In this document: in pieces, positions 30,324 to 39,572 of the stretch
Layout: the number at the start of each line of letters is the position of its first letter
Position numbering within the stretch: position 1 is the first letter of the stretch
From: Clostridia bacterium
GTDB lineage: Bacteria > Bacillota > Clostridia > Oscillospirales > Acutalibacteraceae
NCBI GenBank assembly: GCA_017429345.1
Contig: JAFRPB010000134.1
Location: 1-53,427 of the forward strand
Direction: 5' to 3'
DNA length: 53,427 nt
Notes under the pieces: generated by a model
Database searches by the model: none
Seen by the model: the letters and a program-made list of their open reading frames with translations, nothing else
What the model was told of the DNA's origin: nothing
Position numbers and translations under genes: made by a program

Positions 30324-33300
30324 TTATTTTACCTTGATTCTGAAGGTCTTGATCTCGAACGGACGGAACGAGGAGGCGAAGGATTTCTTGTCGGCGCCGA
30401 TTTTTACGGGCGTCTCGTTCTCTTCCATCATATCGCATTCCCCGACCTCTTCAAACTGCAGGTCGGTCGAGAAGATACAGTCGCGCGCGCGCATGTTCCA
30501 AGTCTCGTAGGCGCGCACGATCAGCGCGTCGCTGTCCTCCGCTTTCTTTACGGTTTCGATTACGATATTGTCCCGGTTGCAGGAGATCAGCGAGAGCGCC
30601 GCGGGCAGCTTGCCGCCGCCCTTGCCGACGACGCATTCCGCCGGCACGTTCAGGTCGTAGCCCTGCAGGACCACGTCCGAAGACGCGACCGGACCCGCGT
30701 GCGGATAGATCGCGTAGGTGAAAAAGTGCGTGTAACCCAGATCCTGCCCGTCCTGCGGCTGGTTCTGCGAACGCAGCAGCGAAAGGCGGATCCTGCCGTC
30801 CTTGATATTATAACCGTATTTGCAGTCGTTGAGGATCGACACGCCGAAGCCGTTGTCGCTCATATCCGCCCACTTGTGCGCCGAGGCTTCGAACTTCGCG
30901 AAATCGGCGACGGTATTGGAATGCGTCGGGCGCTCGATGTTGCCGAACTGGATATCGTAGGTCGCCTTCTCCGCGTTCACGTCCAGCGGGAATTCCGCCT
31001 TGACGATGGTGCTGCGCTCGTTCCAGTCGATCTCGCTGCGCACGTCGACGCGCTCGTCATGATTGTAGAAGATCAAAAGCTGTTTGACGTGAGAGTTCTT
31101 GAATTTGCGCGTGATCTCGAACACCGCGCGGACGGGGCCGTTTTCGAGCAGACGTGCGCTCTGTACGTTGTCGACGATCTCGCTCTTCTCCTCAAAATAG
31201 GCGTTGGTGTTCCAGTTCTTGTCCTGATACGGACGCTCCTCGAAGGCGATGATGCGGTTCCAGACTTTTCCTTTGGGCACCGCCTCTCTGCGAAGCATTT
31301 TGCAGTAGAACGAGGAGATCTCCATCTGATCGGAGAACGTCACGTCGTAAAATCTCGTCTCGATATGATTGCCGTTGACGATCGCAGTCCCTTCTTTGCC
31401 CGGATCGCCGGGCAGCAGACGGAACGCGCGGTAGCCCTTTGCGGGCAAACCCTTTGCGAGAAATACCGTTCTGCCGTCGTGGGTCTTCTGCTGCGGCAGG
31501 GGGGCGCCGTCATCGCCGCAGATACACAAACCTTCGGGAATGCGCGCGCCCGTCTCAACGGCGCGCTCGCAGGCAAAACCGATCGTGTTGAACACCGTGA
31601 CGCTTTCGCCGTCGATATTGACGGCGGCGGCGATGCGCTCCGCGGCGTCCGCGAGCAGGTATCTTCCGTCCTTGATGATCTTCTCGTACTGTTCTTTCGA
31701 GTCTTTATAGACCGGCGCGATCGAGGAACCCGGGATGATGTCGTGGAACTGATTCAGAAGAATGGTCTTCCAGCCCGCGTCGATCACGGTCTTCGGGTAT
31801 TTCGCGAAATCCCGGTCGAGCAGAACGCTCGCGAGAGACGAAACGGACTCGACGTCCTGATACAACAACTCCGATTTGCGGTTGAAACGCTTGTTGATCG
31901 CCTGCGCGGTCAGCGTGCCGCGGTGGTACTCAAGATACAGCTCGCCGCGCCATTTGTTGAGTCTGCGGCTGCCCGAAACGTCCTTTTCGAGCTTTTTGAA
32001 GAACTCGCCGGCGAACTCGAATTTGACCTTCGGCACGCCGGGGATGCCTGCGCGCATGCGAAGCCCAGCCTCGATCATTCTCTCCGCCGTTCCGCCGCCG
32101 CCGTCGCCGTGACCGTAGCAGACCAGAACGTCATTGTTCAGATCCTTGTTGGAATATCTCTGCCAGGAGCCCATCACCTGATTCGGCGACAGGTCGCTGT
32201 TGTAGGTCGTCATAAACCAGCCGCGCTTTTCGGCGTTGTAGCTCTGCGCGGGGGAGAAGTGCGAGAGAATCTGTGTGCCGTCGATGCCCTCCCAGATGAA
32301 TGTGTCGTAGGGCACTTTTGTGTATTCGTTCCATGAGATTTTCGTCGTCATGAAATATTTGATTCCGCAGCCCTTAAGAATCTGTGGCAGCGCGCCGCTG
32401 TAACCGAATACGTCCGGCAGCCAGAGGATTTCGCAGTTCTTGTCGAATTCGTCGCGGAAAAACCGCTTGCCGACGAGGAACTGGCGGATCAGCGACTCGC
32501 CCGAGGTGATGTTGGTATCTGCCTCAACCCACATACCGCCTTCGATTTCCCATCTGCCCTCGCGCACGCGGCGTTTGACAGTTTCGTAAATTTCGGGATA
32601 GTCCTGTTTTACAAATTCATAGAGCTGCGCCTGTGAGGAAATGAAGCGAAAATCGGGGTATTCATCCATCAGGTTGCTCATCGAGGCAAAGGTTCTCGCC
32701 GCCTTATCGCGCGTTTGTCTGAGGCGCCACAGCCACGCTACGTCGATATGGCTGTGGCCGATCGCCCAGACCGTCGCGTCCTCAGCGTCCGCGCCGAGCA
32801 GCTTTGTCTCGATATACTCGTTCGCAGCGAGCACGCTTCTTTTGAATTCCGCGTCGGCGGGCTTTGACAGATCGAGGATATTGCACGCCTCGGTCAGCCC
32901 CTTGACAAGCCTGATGCGCGGCTCGTCGTCGGGACCGTAGAGGTTTGCCGCCTCCAGAAGATTATGCAGATGGTAATACAGCCGCTTCACGTCTTTGTCG
33001 ATCACGCGCAGCTCCGCGTGCAGGAACATTCTGCCGCGGTAATCGTGGTCGTCGGAATAGGCGTTGAGATGGATCTTCAGTTTCTCGCCGCCGATCGCAT
33101 CTTTGAGCACGCGGATCTCGCTGTGGTTCTCGTCCATGCCCGAGACGGCCTTGCCGTCGACAAAAAGAATGAACTGCGGGCGGGTGGAGCTTGTCCACGA
33201 GCCGTTGTCGGACGCCCAGACGGCATAGTAAACGTCCTTGCCCTTGAATCGCTCCGGCACGTGCGCGACTTGTCGGAACCAGCAGTAGACTTCTCTGCCG

Positions 33301-33518
33301 CCCCAGAGCTCGTTGTCGCCGTCGTAATCTCGCCACTCGCCCTCCTTCATCGCCGAGGCGGGATATTGCCCGTCGCGGATCTGAAAACCGACGACCGGCT
33401 CGCGGTCGACGATCAGATACCGCGCGCGCAGCTCCTCCTTGATCGCGCCGACGCGCTTGGAAAGCATAAAACGCTCCGAATTCTTATCGACAAAAGGCTC
33501 AATGTCAAAAAACGCCAT
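30324..33518 (-). CDS. GH38 alpha-mannosidase
   Basis: 1064 aa, normal for bacterial GH38. An N-terminal beta domain (1-240) precedes the catalytic domain: GHSHIDVAWLW with zinc ligands His257 and Asp259, and WLPDVFGYS with nucleophile/zinc ligand Asp369. The middle helical and large C-terminal beta domains follow. No signal peptide, so it likely acts on imported manno-oligosaccharides. The ATG is 8 bp after GGAGG. It is first in an operon with a LytTR regulator and GHKL kinase, an uncommon pairing. Confidence 0.94.
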   Translation of the reverse strand: MAFFDIEPFVDKNSERFMLSKRVGAIKEELRARYLIVDREPVVGFQIRDGQYPASAMKEGEWRDYDGDNELWGGREVYCWFRQVAHVPERFKGKDVYYAVWASDNGSWTSSTRPQFILFVDGKAVSGMDENHSEIRVLKDAIGGEKLKIHLNAYSDDHDYRGRMFLHAELRVIDKDVKRLYYHLHNLLEAANLYGPDDEPRIRLVKGLTEACNILDLSKPADAEFKRSVLAANEYIETKLLGADAEDATVWAIGHSHIDVAWLWRLRQTRDKAARTFASMSNLMDEYPDFRFISSQAQLYEFVKQDYPEIYETVKRRVREGRWEIEGGMWVEADTNITSGESLIRQFLVGKRFFRDEFDKNCEILWLPDVFGYSGALPQILKGCGIKYFMTTKISWNEYTKVPYDTFIWEGIDGTQILSHFSPAQSYNAEKRGWFMTTYNSDLSPNQVMGSWQRYSNKDLNNDVLVCYGHGDGGGGTAERMIEAGLRMRAGIPGVPKVKFEFAGEFFKKLEKDVSGSRRLNKWRGELYLEYHRGTLTAQAINKRFNRKSELLYQDVESVSSLASVLLDRDFAKYPKTVIDAGWKTILLNQFHDIIPGSSIAPVYKDSKEQYEKIIKDGRYLLADAAERIAAAVNIDGESVTVFNTIGFACERAVETGARIPEGLCICGDDGAPLPQQKTHDGRTVFLAKGLPAKGYRAFRLLPGDPGKEGTAIVNGNHIETRFYDVTFSDQMEISSFYCKMLRREAVPKGKVWNRIIAFEERPYQDKNWNTNAYFEEKSEIVDNVQSARLLENGPVRAVFEITRKFKNSHVKQLLIFYNHDERVDVRSEIDWNERSTIVKAEFPLDVNAEKATYDIQFGNIERPTHSNTVADFAKFEASAHKWADMSDNGFGVSILNDCKYGYNIKDGRIRLSLLRSQNQPQDGQDLGYTHFFTYAIYPHAGPVASSDVVLQGYDLNVPAECVVGKGGGKLPAALSLISCNRDNIVIETVKKAEDSDALIVRAYETWNMRARDCIFSTDLQFEEVGECDMMEENETPVKIGADKKSFASSFRPFEIKTFRIKVK

Positions 33519-33549
33519 AATAAAACCTCCGAATATATTATTTTATCAT

Positions 33550-33578
33550 ATTTTACAATAGGCGGAGGTTTATTGCAA
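33550..33578 (-). promoter_or_regulatory. Promoter of the alpha-mannosidase/two-component operon
   Basis: On the minus strand TTGCAA (33573-33578), 17 bp, TAAAAT (33550-33555), 32 bp before the start codon. Confidence 0.7.
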
Positions 33579-34096
33579 GTGGTTTTGGTAAAAATATTTA
33601 GCCGGTGGATTGTTTTGCATTTTGTGTGTTGCGCCGATCGTGTGCCCGGCCGGGCCGCGCGGCAAAGCCGCTGCGGTTGCCGCTAAAAACAGTCCACCGG
33701 ACTGTTTTCTTCACGCGTCAATTGCGTGTTGCGCTGATCGTGTGTCCGGCTGTTTGCTGCCGGCTGCCGGTTGGCGGCAGTGTGGGGAGTGAAGAGTGAA
33801 GAGTGAAGTGTCGGAAGTCGCTTCGCGACTTGATTATAATGTGGCTGGTTGCCCGTTCACTGTTCACCGCTCACTGTTCTCCGTTCACTGTTCTCCGTTC
33901 ACTGTTCACCGTTCTCTGTTCTCCGTGTATATATTTGCCCCACCGGAGCTCGAAGCTCGGAGTTCGGAGCTCGAAAAATAAAGAGTAACGCACGGCGTTC
34001 CCATGCGTTCTCTCATCCCTCATCCATTATCGCACATCGCTCATCCCCGCGGCGAAGCCGCTCATCTCCGCTTCCCGCTCTCCGCTCTCCGCTCTA
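33579..34096 (+). repeat. Gene-free composite repeat region
   Basis: No gene. (1) A 25-bp direct repeat (33626-33650 and 33726-33750, 23 identical) exactly 100 bp apart. (2) A hairpin AAAACAGTCC/GGACTGTTTT at 33686-33708. (3) A class-2 element: three GAGTGAA units (33787-33807), the palindrome AAGTCGCTTCGCGACTT (33815-33831), then ten GTTCACT-type units (33855-33924). (4) Four AGCTCGG-type units (33947-33974). (5) CTCATCC and CCGCTCT units (34012-34095), the last overlapping the stop of the YlmC gene. Confidence 0.88.
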
Positions 34097-34387
34097 ACTA
34101 AAGATCCCCTTAAGCCCGCCCGGTTTCGGCGGTTTTCTGACCTGCGGCTTTACCTCGCAGCAGATCAGGATCGTATCCTCGCCGATGACCGAGATATCCT
34201 TCCATGAAAAACGGATATCTCCCTCGCTTTTGCCGAAGCCGAGCATTTTCTGTCGGCTGAAAATGACAAGGCAGGTGATCGCGCCCGTTTCGGTATCGAA
34301 TTCGATATCGCCGATCCTGCCGAGCAGGTCGCCGGTGCCGATCTCGACGACGTTTTTTTCGCAAAGCTCCGTTATGCTGCAGTTCAT
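34094..34387 (-). CDS. YlmC/YmxH-family PRC-barrel protein
   Basis: 97 aa from ATG 34387. A single PRC-barrel domain (CEKNVVEIGTGDLLGRIGDIEFD, then GFGKSEGDIRFSWKDISVIGEDTILI) of the kind called YlmC/YmxH sporulation protein in Firmicutes; the biochemical role is unknown. A sigma-E-like promoter upstream fits a mother-cell gene. The stop (TAG) is the start of the heptamer TAGAGCG of the downstream array. Confidence 0.85.
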   Translation of the reverse strand: MNCSITELCEKNVVEIGTGDLLGRIGDIEFDTETGAITCLVIFSRQKMLGFGKSEGDIRFSWKDISVIGEDTILICCEVKPQVRKPPKPGGLKGIFS

Positions 34388-34404
34388 ATGACTCACCCAT
34401 ATCC

Positions 34405-34434
34405 AGTATATGCGATCTCTTCGCGGAAATATGA
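34405..34434 (-). promoter_or_regulatory. Candidate sporulation sigma-E promoter of the YlmC gene
   Basis: On the minus strand TCATATT (34428-34434), 15 bp, CATATACT (34405-34412), close to the Bacillus sigma-E pattern (-35 like KMATATT, -10 like CATACANT). No good sigma-70 boxes are seen there. Confidence 0.45.
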
Positions 34435-34465
34435 CGCGGTTTTGCGGCGAAAATTCCGTTATGTA

Positions 34466-34494
34466 TTGCAATAAGCTGCAAAATGGTATATAAT
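34466..34494 (+). promoter_or_regulatory. Promoter of the licD-family gene
   Basis: TTGCAA (34466-34471), 17 bp, TATAAT (34489-34494). The transcript would carry the heptamer array 34529-34598 in its 5' leader. Confidence 0.75.
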
Positions 34495-34528
34495 AGTTAA
34501 AATCTATGAATATGCTCATTATGCATCG

Positions 34529-34598
34529 CACATTTCACCGTTCGCTTTTCACATTTCACATCTCACATCTCACATTTAACATTTCACATTTCACATTA
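34529..34598 (+). repeat. Ten-unit CACATTT heptamer array in the licD leader
   Basis: Ten units, 70 bp with no indel (CACATTT, CACATCT, AACATTT variants). It lies between promoter and start codon; no inverted partner is visible nearby. Confidence 0.85.
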
Positions 34599-34617
34599 AA
34601 TAACAGCGAGGTCTAAT

Positions 34618-35481
34618 ATGTTAACGGATGAACAGCTGTCCGTTCTGCGCGATATTCAGGACGTGGAACTGAAAATACTGCTCGAGCTTGACAGGATCTG
34701 TCAGAAATATGATATCAAGTATTCGCTGAGCGGCGGCACGCTGCTCGGGGCGATCCGGCATAAGGACTTTATTCCGTGGGACGACGATATTGATATCGAT
34801 CTTAAACGCGAGGATTTCTATAAGCTGATCCGTCTGCTGCCCGAGGAGCTTGGCGAGGAATATTCCTTTGTGAACTACGACGAGTTCGGCGGCCGCTTCT
34901 GCGATTTCATTCCCCGCATATTTTACAACAACTGCAAGGTCGTGAATTCCTTCAGCCTCGACGACGGCAAGACGAATATGGCGGAAGACAGCCGGCTGGA
35001 TAAGATCTTCATTGAGCTTTACTGTCTTCACGATACGAAAAAAGGTATTGTCGTCAAAACGCAGATCTTCCTCGTGAAGACCGTATACGGGCTTGCGATG
35101 GCGCACAGAAACGGCATCAAGCCCTCGGAGCGGTATTCCGAGCTTCAGAAGGCGCAGGTCGGCTTTTTGCGGACGGTCGGCAAATATATCCCGATGAAGA
35201 CGCTGGCGAAAGCGTATGAAAAAATCGTCAACGCCGTGAAAACCGGCAGGGGAGACGCTTATTTCAAGCCCTCCGTACCGCTTTGGGTCGAAGAAAACAA
35301 TATTTTCCCGAAGGACTGGTTCGACGAGTTCGTGCGCGTCCCGGTGCGGCAGTATATGGTATACGCGCCGCGTCAGTATCTGAACATGCTTGAATCTCTG
35401 TACGGCGACTGGCAGAGCCTGCCGCCGGAGAAGGACCGCAAGCCCGACCACTTCAAGCTGGAGGGCGTGGAGATCTGGTGA
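34618..35481 (+). CDS. LicD-family phosphotransferase
   Basis: 287 aa. The nucleotidyltransferase-like LicD core reads YSLSGGTLLGAIRHKDFIPW followed by DDDIDI, the metal-binding acidic cluster; FHxLED-type elements are less clear. LicD enzymes move phosphocholine or another phospho-alcohol from a CDP donor to surface polysaccharide or teichoic acid. A cytidylyltransferase-kinase fusion and a flippase follow, interrupted by a repeat cassette. The stop TGA is 3 bp before the 24-unit array. Confidence 0.88.
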   Translation: MLTDEQLSVLRDIQDVELKILLELDRICQKYDIKYSLSGGTLLGAIRHKDFIPWDDDIDIDLKREDFYKLIRLLPEELGEEYSFVNYDEFGGRFCDFIPRIFYNNCKVVNSFSLDDGKTNMAEDSRLDKIFIELYCLHDTKKGIVVKTQIFLVKTVYGLAMAHRNGIKPSERYSELQKAQVGFLRTVGKYIPMKTLAKAYEKIVNAVKTGRGDAYFKPSVPLWVEENNIFPKDWFDEFVRVPVRQYMVYAPRQYLNMLESLYGDWQSLPPEKDRKPDHFKLEGVEIW

Positions 35482-35484
35482 GAG

Positions 35485-36205
<721 letters not shown>

Positions 36206-36232
36206 AAATCATTTTTAAAGGAGAGAGTAAAA

Positions 36233-37837
36233 ATGAATATTGCAATGATCATGTCCGGGGGCATCGGCAAGCGTTTCGGCGCGCCGATCCCGAAGCAGTA
36301 CACGAAACTCAAAGGCCGTCCCGTGATCGACTACGTGATCGAGACCTGCAAAAAATCAAAAAAGACGGATAAGATCCTGATCGTCATCGACAAACAGTGC
36401 ATGAAGTATTCGGATATGCTTTCCGATCCGGAGCTCGATTTCGCGCCCAACGGCAGAGAGCGGCTTGAATCGGTGAAGAACGGTTTCGATTATATCAAAT
36501 CTCACTACGACTGCGCGAAGGTCGTGATCCTCGACGCGGTCGCGCCGTTCGTCTATCCCGAGCTCATCGACGATTATTTTGATAAGCTGGGCGAATACGA
36601 CGCGGTCATCACCGCGCAGAAGATCACCGGCGCGCTGGGCAACGTCAATTTCGATCCGCTCGACAGAGAGCAGTTTTACGTTACGCAGTCGCCCGAGGGC
36701 TTCATATTTGATAAGATCAACGCAGTGATCGACACGCAGTTCCCCAGCCAGGAGCTGGCGTGGCAGCTTCCCAGATCGACGAAAAAATATCTGAATTTCG
36801 ATTTCAAGAACAACCTGAAGCTTACATACGATTTTGAGCTGCAGTACGCCGAATTTTACATGGATTATCTCGCGTCCAAAAATCTCGGCTCCAGCGCCCG
36901 CATCATCGATTCGAGCCGTTTTGTCACGGAAGGGCTTCGCTATTTCCTGCTGCGTCTGCGGCCCGAGGAGACGCAGAGGTGGATCGACAACGTCGCCGCG
37001 GAGTACAACCGGTTGAGCGAAAAATGGGGGCTCGGCTCATTCATCCCGTCGCAAAGCTCGCGGTATGGGCTTGTGCTGTTCGCGAAAAGTGAGAAATACG
37101 GCGACTGCGTTGTGAAATTCATCCCGGATTTCGTCGGCCGCTATCAGACCGAGGTCGATTCCTATCGGGAACTTTCCAAGGGGTATATGTGCGAGCTGAT
37201 CGATACCGACGACCGCGCCGGGGCGATGCTTCTGAAACGGATCTCGCCCGCGAAATACGCGGATTTCAACGACAATATCCGCCTGACGGAATTCTTTGAT
37301 ACCGTGGATAAAACGATCCGGTCGGTGAAAACGGTCGAGAAACCGGAGCGGTTCCTTGATTTCTTCGACGATCTGAAGGCGAAGCTTGCGCATCTGGATG
37401 AAGCGCCGTTCTGCCGCGCGGAGATCGGAGAGCATCTTCAGCACTCGATCGAGCTGTACGAGCGGTATTTTTCCGACGCGCCGCTCTATCTCTGCCACGG
37501 CGATCTGCACGCTTATAATGTGCTTCTGGGCGAGGATCACTATTCCGCCGTTGATCCCATCGGCGTGATCGCTCCGCGTGAGCTCGAATTCGTGCGCTTT
37601 ATGCGCAACGATATTCTGAATATCCGCTCCTTCGGCATGCGCGAGCGTCTTGATCTGCTGCTCTCGTATTTCTCCCGCTGGACGGGCAGAAAGAGCCTTC
37701 TTCTGTTCCTTTATATCGATACCGTGTATGTGACGTATAACTGCACCTTCGAGCACCCGACGGACGAGCAGACGAGATACAATCTCAAACTGATCAAGGT
37801 GATCCGGAAGATGATCGAGCAGAATATGATGGAATGA
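36233..37837 (+). CDS. Bifunctional IspD/TarI-like cytidylyltransferase - APH/LicA-like kinase
   Basis: 534 aa from ATG 36233 (AGGAG 9 bp upstream); the longer frame begins inside the repeat arm. Residues 1-225 are an IspD/TarI-type cytidylyltransferase (AMIMSGGIGKRFGAPIPKQY, RERLESVKNGFDYI, DAVAPFV). Residues about 270-534 are an aminoglycoside/choline-kinase-like domain with CHGDLHAYNVLL (Asp424, Asn429) and a following DP. The fusion could phosphorylate an alcohol and then make its CDP derivative for LicD, like the fused LicCA proteins of some oral bacteria. The substrate (choline, ribitol or other) is unknown. Its stop lies in a palindrome. Confidence 0.85.
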   Translation: MNIAMIMSGGIGKRFGAPIPKQYTKLKGRPVIDYVIETCKKSKKTDKILIVIDKQCMKYSDMLSDPELDFAPNGRERLESVKNGFDYIKSHYDCAKVVILDAVAPFVYPELIDDYFDKLGEYDAVITAQKITGALGNVNFDPLDREQFYVTQSPEGFIFDKINAVIDTQFPSQELAWQLPRSTKKYLNFDFKNNLKLTYDFELQYAEFYMDYLASKNLGSSARIIDSSRFVTEGLRYFLLRLRPEETQRWIDNVAAEYNRLSEKWGLGSFIPSQSSRYGLVLFAKSEKYGDCVVKFIPDFVGRYQTEVDSYRELSKGYMCELIDTDDRAGAMLLKRISPAKYADFNDNIRLTEFFDTVDKTIRSVKTVEKPERFLDFFDDLKAKLAHLDEAPFCRAEIGEHLQHSIELYERYFSDAPLYLCHGDLHAYNVLLGEDHYSAVDPIGVIAPRELEFVRFMRNDILNIRSFGMRERLDLLLSYFSRWTGRKSLLLFLYIDTVYVTYNCTFEHPTDEQTRYNLKLIKVIRKMIEQNMME

Positions 37838-38064
37838 CCGCGTCAGCGGTCATTCAGGGAGGAAGCAGGAAGGAGGAAGGAGGAAGTTTGGAAGTCACTT
37901 CGTGACTTGATGAAAGACAGAAAACGTGAGATTCCGGATCCGGAACATAAAGAAATGCTTTGTTGTCTGATTAAGAGGATATTCTCTCCTTTCTCACATC
38001 TATAATCGGATACGGGCGTCAGCCCGTCCGAACCTCCTCCCTCCTACCTCCTCCTTCCTACTTC
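37832..38064 (+). repeat. Class-2 palindromic element, GAGGAAG arms
   Basis: GAATGACCGC-GTCA-GCGGTCATTC (37832-37855) contains the upstream stop. Left arm of four GAGGAAG heptamers (37859-37886), then GGAAGTCACTTCGTGACTT (37890-37908), an A+T-rich core without a gene, a second palindrome ACGGGC-GTCA-GCCCGT (38012-38027), and an inverted right arm of CCTCCTC/CCTCCTA units (38033-38064). Confidence 0.85.
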
Positions 38065-38082
38065 AACAAAGGGGGTGCCTGC

Positions 38083-39348
38083 ATGGCAGAAAAAAGAAAA
38101 TACGCGGGCATTGCGTCCGATATGATCTTCAGCATCGCGGGCGTCGTCGTGCTGAACGCGGTGATCCAGCTTTTCATCTATCCTTCGTTCAACCGCACCC
38201 TCGGCGCGGATAAGTACGGAGACGCGATCACGGTGATGTCCATGGTCGCCGTGGTCGGCATCGGCTTCGGCATCGCGCTGAATTATTCGCGCATGGTCAT
38301 GAGCACGAAAAAGCGCGACGTGAAGGGCGATTACAACATCTTCCTGCTGATCGCGTGGGCTCTTTGCGTGCCCGCGGCGTATCTGACCGGGAAGCTGTTT
38401 CTGAGCTCCTACACGTTCACCGAGCTCATATATATTTTCATCCTGATGATCGTGACCGTCACGCGGTATTACAGCGATGCGGAATACAAGCTGAATATGA
38501 ATTTCAAGCGGTATTTCGTGTTTTATCTGTGTATAACGCTCGGTTACTGCGCGGGAATGCCGATCTTTTTCAAGACCGGCAACTGGTTCGTGCCGCTGAT
38601 TATCGGCGAGGTCGCGGCAAGCGGCTATACCGCGATCTTCGGTAAGCTCTACCGCGGGAAGCTGCTCAAACCGAGCGAATTCTTCCTTGAGGATTTCAAG
38701 AGCGCGGGCGTGCTCTCGCTCTCCTATGTTGCAGATACTGTGATCCAGAACGCCGACCGGCTGCTGCTGAGCCTGTTCTTCAAGGACGGCTCCATGGTCA
38801 CCACGTTCTATAATTCCGCCCTGATCGGCAAGGTCATCGCCCTGCTGACGACCTCGCTCAATTCCGTGCTGATCGGGTATCTGTCGAAATTCGAAGGGAA
38901 GCTCACAAAAAAATTCTTCAACCTGATCGCCGCCGCGCTTCTGGTCGTCGGCGCGCTCGCGACCGCGGCGTGCTTCGTCGTGTCGCACATTTTTATCAAG
39001 CTGTTTTATCCGGATCTGTATGAGGCGTGCCGTCCGTATTTCCTGATCGCCAACGCCGGGCAGGTATTGTATTTCATTTCGAGCACGATCCTCGTGGTCG
39101 TCCTGCGCTTCGCGCCGGAGAAATATCAGATGTACGTCAACGTGCTTTACGCCGCGCTGTATCTCGCGGTCGTGCCCGCGATGACGCTGAAATTCGAGAT
39201 CTGGGGCCTCGCGCTCGGCATTCTGATCGTGAACCTGCTGAAGTATGTCATCGTCTATGTGATCGGCATCACCCAGCTGGGCAAACGCCTGAAAGAGCGC
39301 GAAAACGAAGTCGTCGAGAAGCAGGATTTCGATGTGTTTGTTCGGTAA
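38083..39348 (+). CDS. Polysaccharide/lipid-linked-glycan flippase (Wzx/MOP family)
   Basis: 421 aa with about twelve membrane segments, evenly spaced, and few charged loops. The N-terminal FSIAGVVVLNAVIQLFIYPSFNR and central ADRLLLSLFF segments are like MOP-superfamily exporters of lipid-linked saccharides. It probably moves the undecaprenyl-linked precursor that LicD decorates. GGGGGTG precedes the ATG. Its stop TAA comes from GGTAAATTCTGATTT, the same 15 bases that end gatB, but read in another frame. Confidence 0.85.
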   Translation: MAEKRKYAGIASDMIFSIAGVVVLNAVIQLFIYPSFNRTLGADKYGDAITVMSMVAVVGIGFGIALNYSRMVMSTKKRDVKGDYNIFLLIAWALCVPAAYLTGKLFLSSYTFTELIYIFILMIVTVTRYYSDAEYKLNMNFKRYFVFYLCITLGYCAGMPIFFKTGNWFVPLIIGEVAASGYTAIFGKLYRGKLLKPSEFFLEDFKSAGVLSLSYVADTVIQNADRLLLSLFFKDGSMVTTFYNSALIGKVIALLTTSLNSVLIGYLSKFEGKLTKKFFNLIAAALLVVGALATAACFVVSHIFIKLFYPDLYEACRPYFLIANAGQVLYFISSTILVVVLRFAPEKYQMYVNVLYAALYLAVVPAMTLKFEIWGLALGILIVNLLKYVIVYVIGITQLGKRLKERENEVVEKQDFDVFVR

Positions 39349-39523
39349 ATTCTGATTTGCCAGACAGCGAAGCTGTCCGACAAATCAGAATTTCGGATAT
39401 CGGATCTCGCGGATCGTGCTTGTAAAATCGGCTGTTCTTGCTCTTTTTCGATTTTAAAGAGTTTATTCTATGATTTGAGCCGTGGTTTCGGCACGATATC
39501 CGATCCCCGATCCCCGATATCCG
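39344..39523 (+). repeat. Class-1 palindromic element, GGATATC arms (copy D)
   Basis: GGTAAATTCTGATTT (39344-39358) gives the flippase stop in the TAA frame. Stem AAATTCTGATTTG with CAAATCAGAATTT (39347-39393) has an inner stem GACAGC/GCTGTC. Left arm from 39394, right arm to 39523, in the same orientation as copies A and B. A CGACAAATC echo follows at 39538. Confidence 0.85.
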
Positions 39524-39572
39524 CAAACAAAAGACCTCGACAAATCCCCCTTTCCCGAAAGGAGCCGACGAT

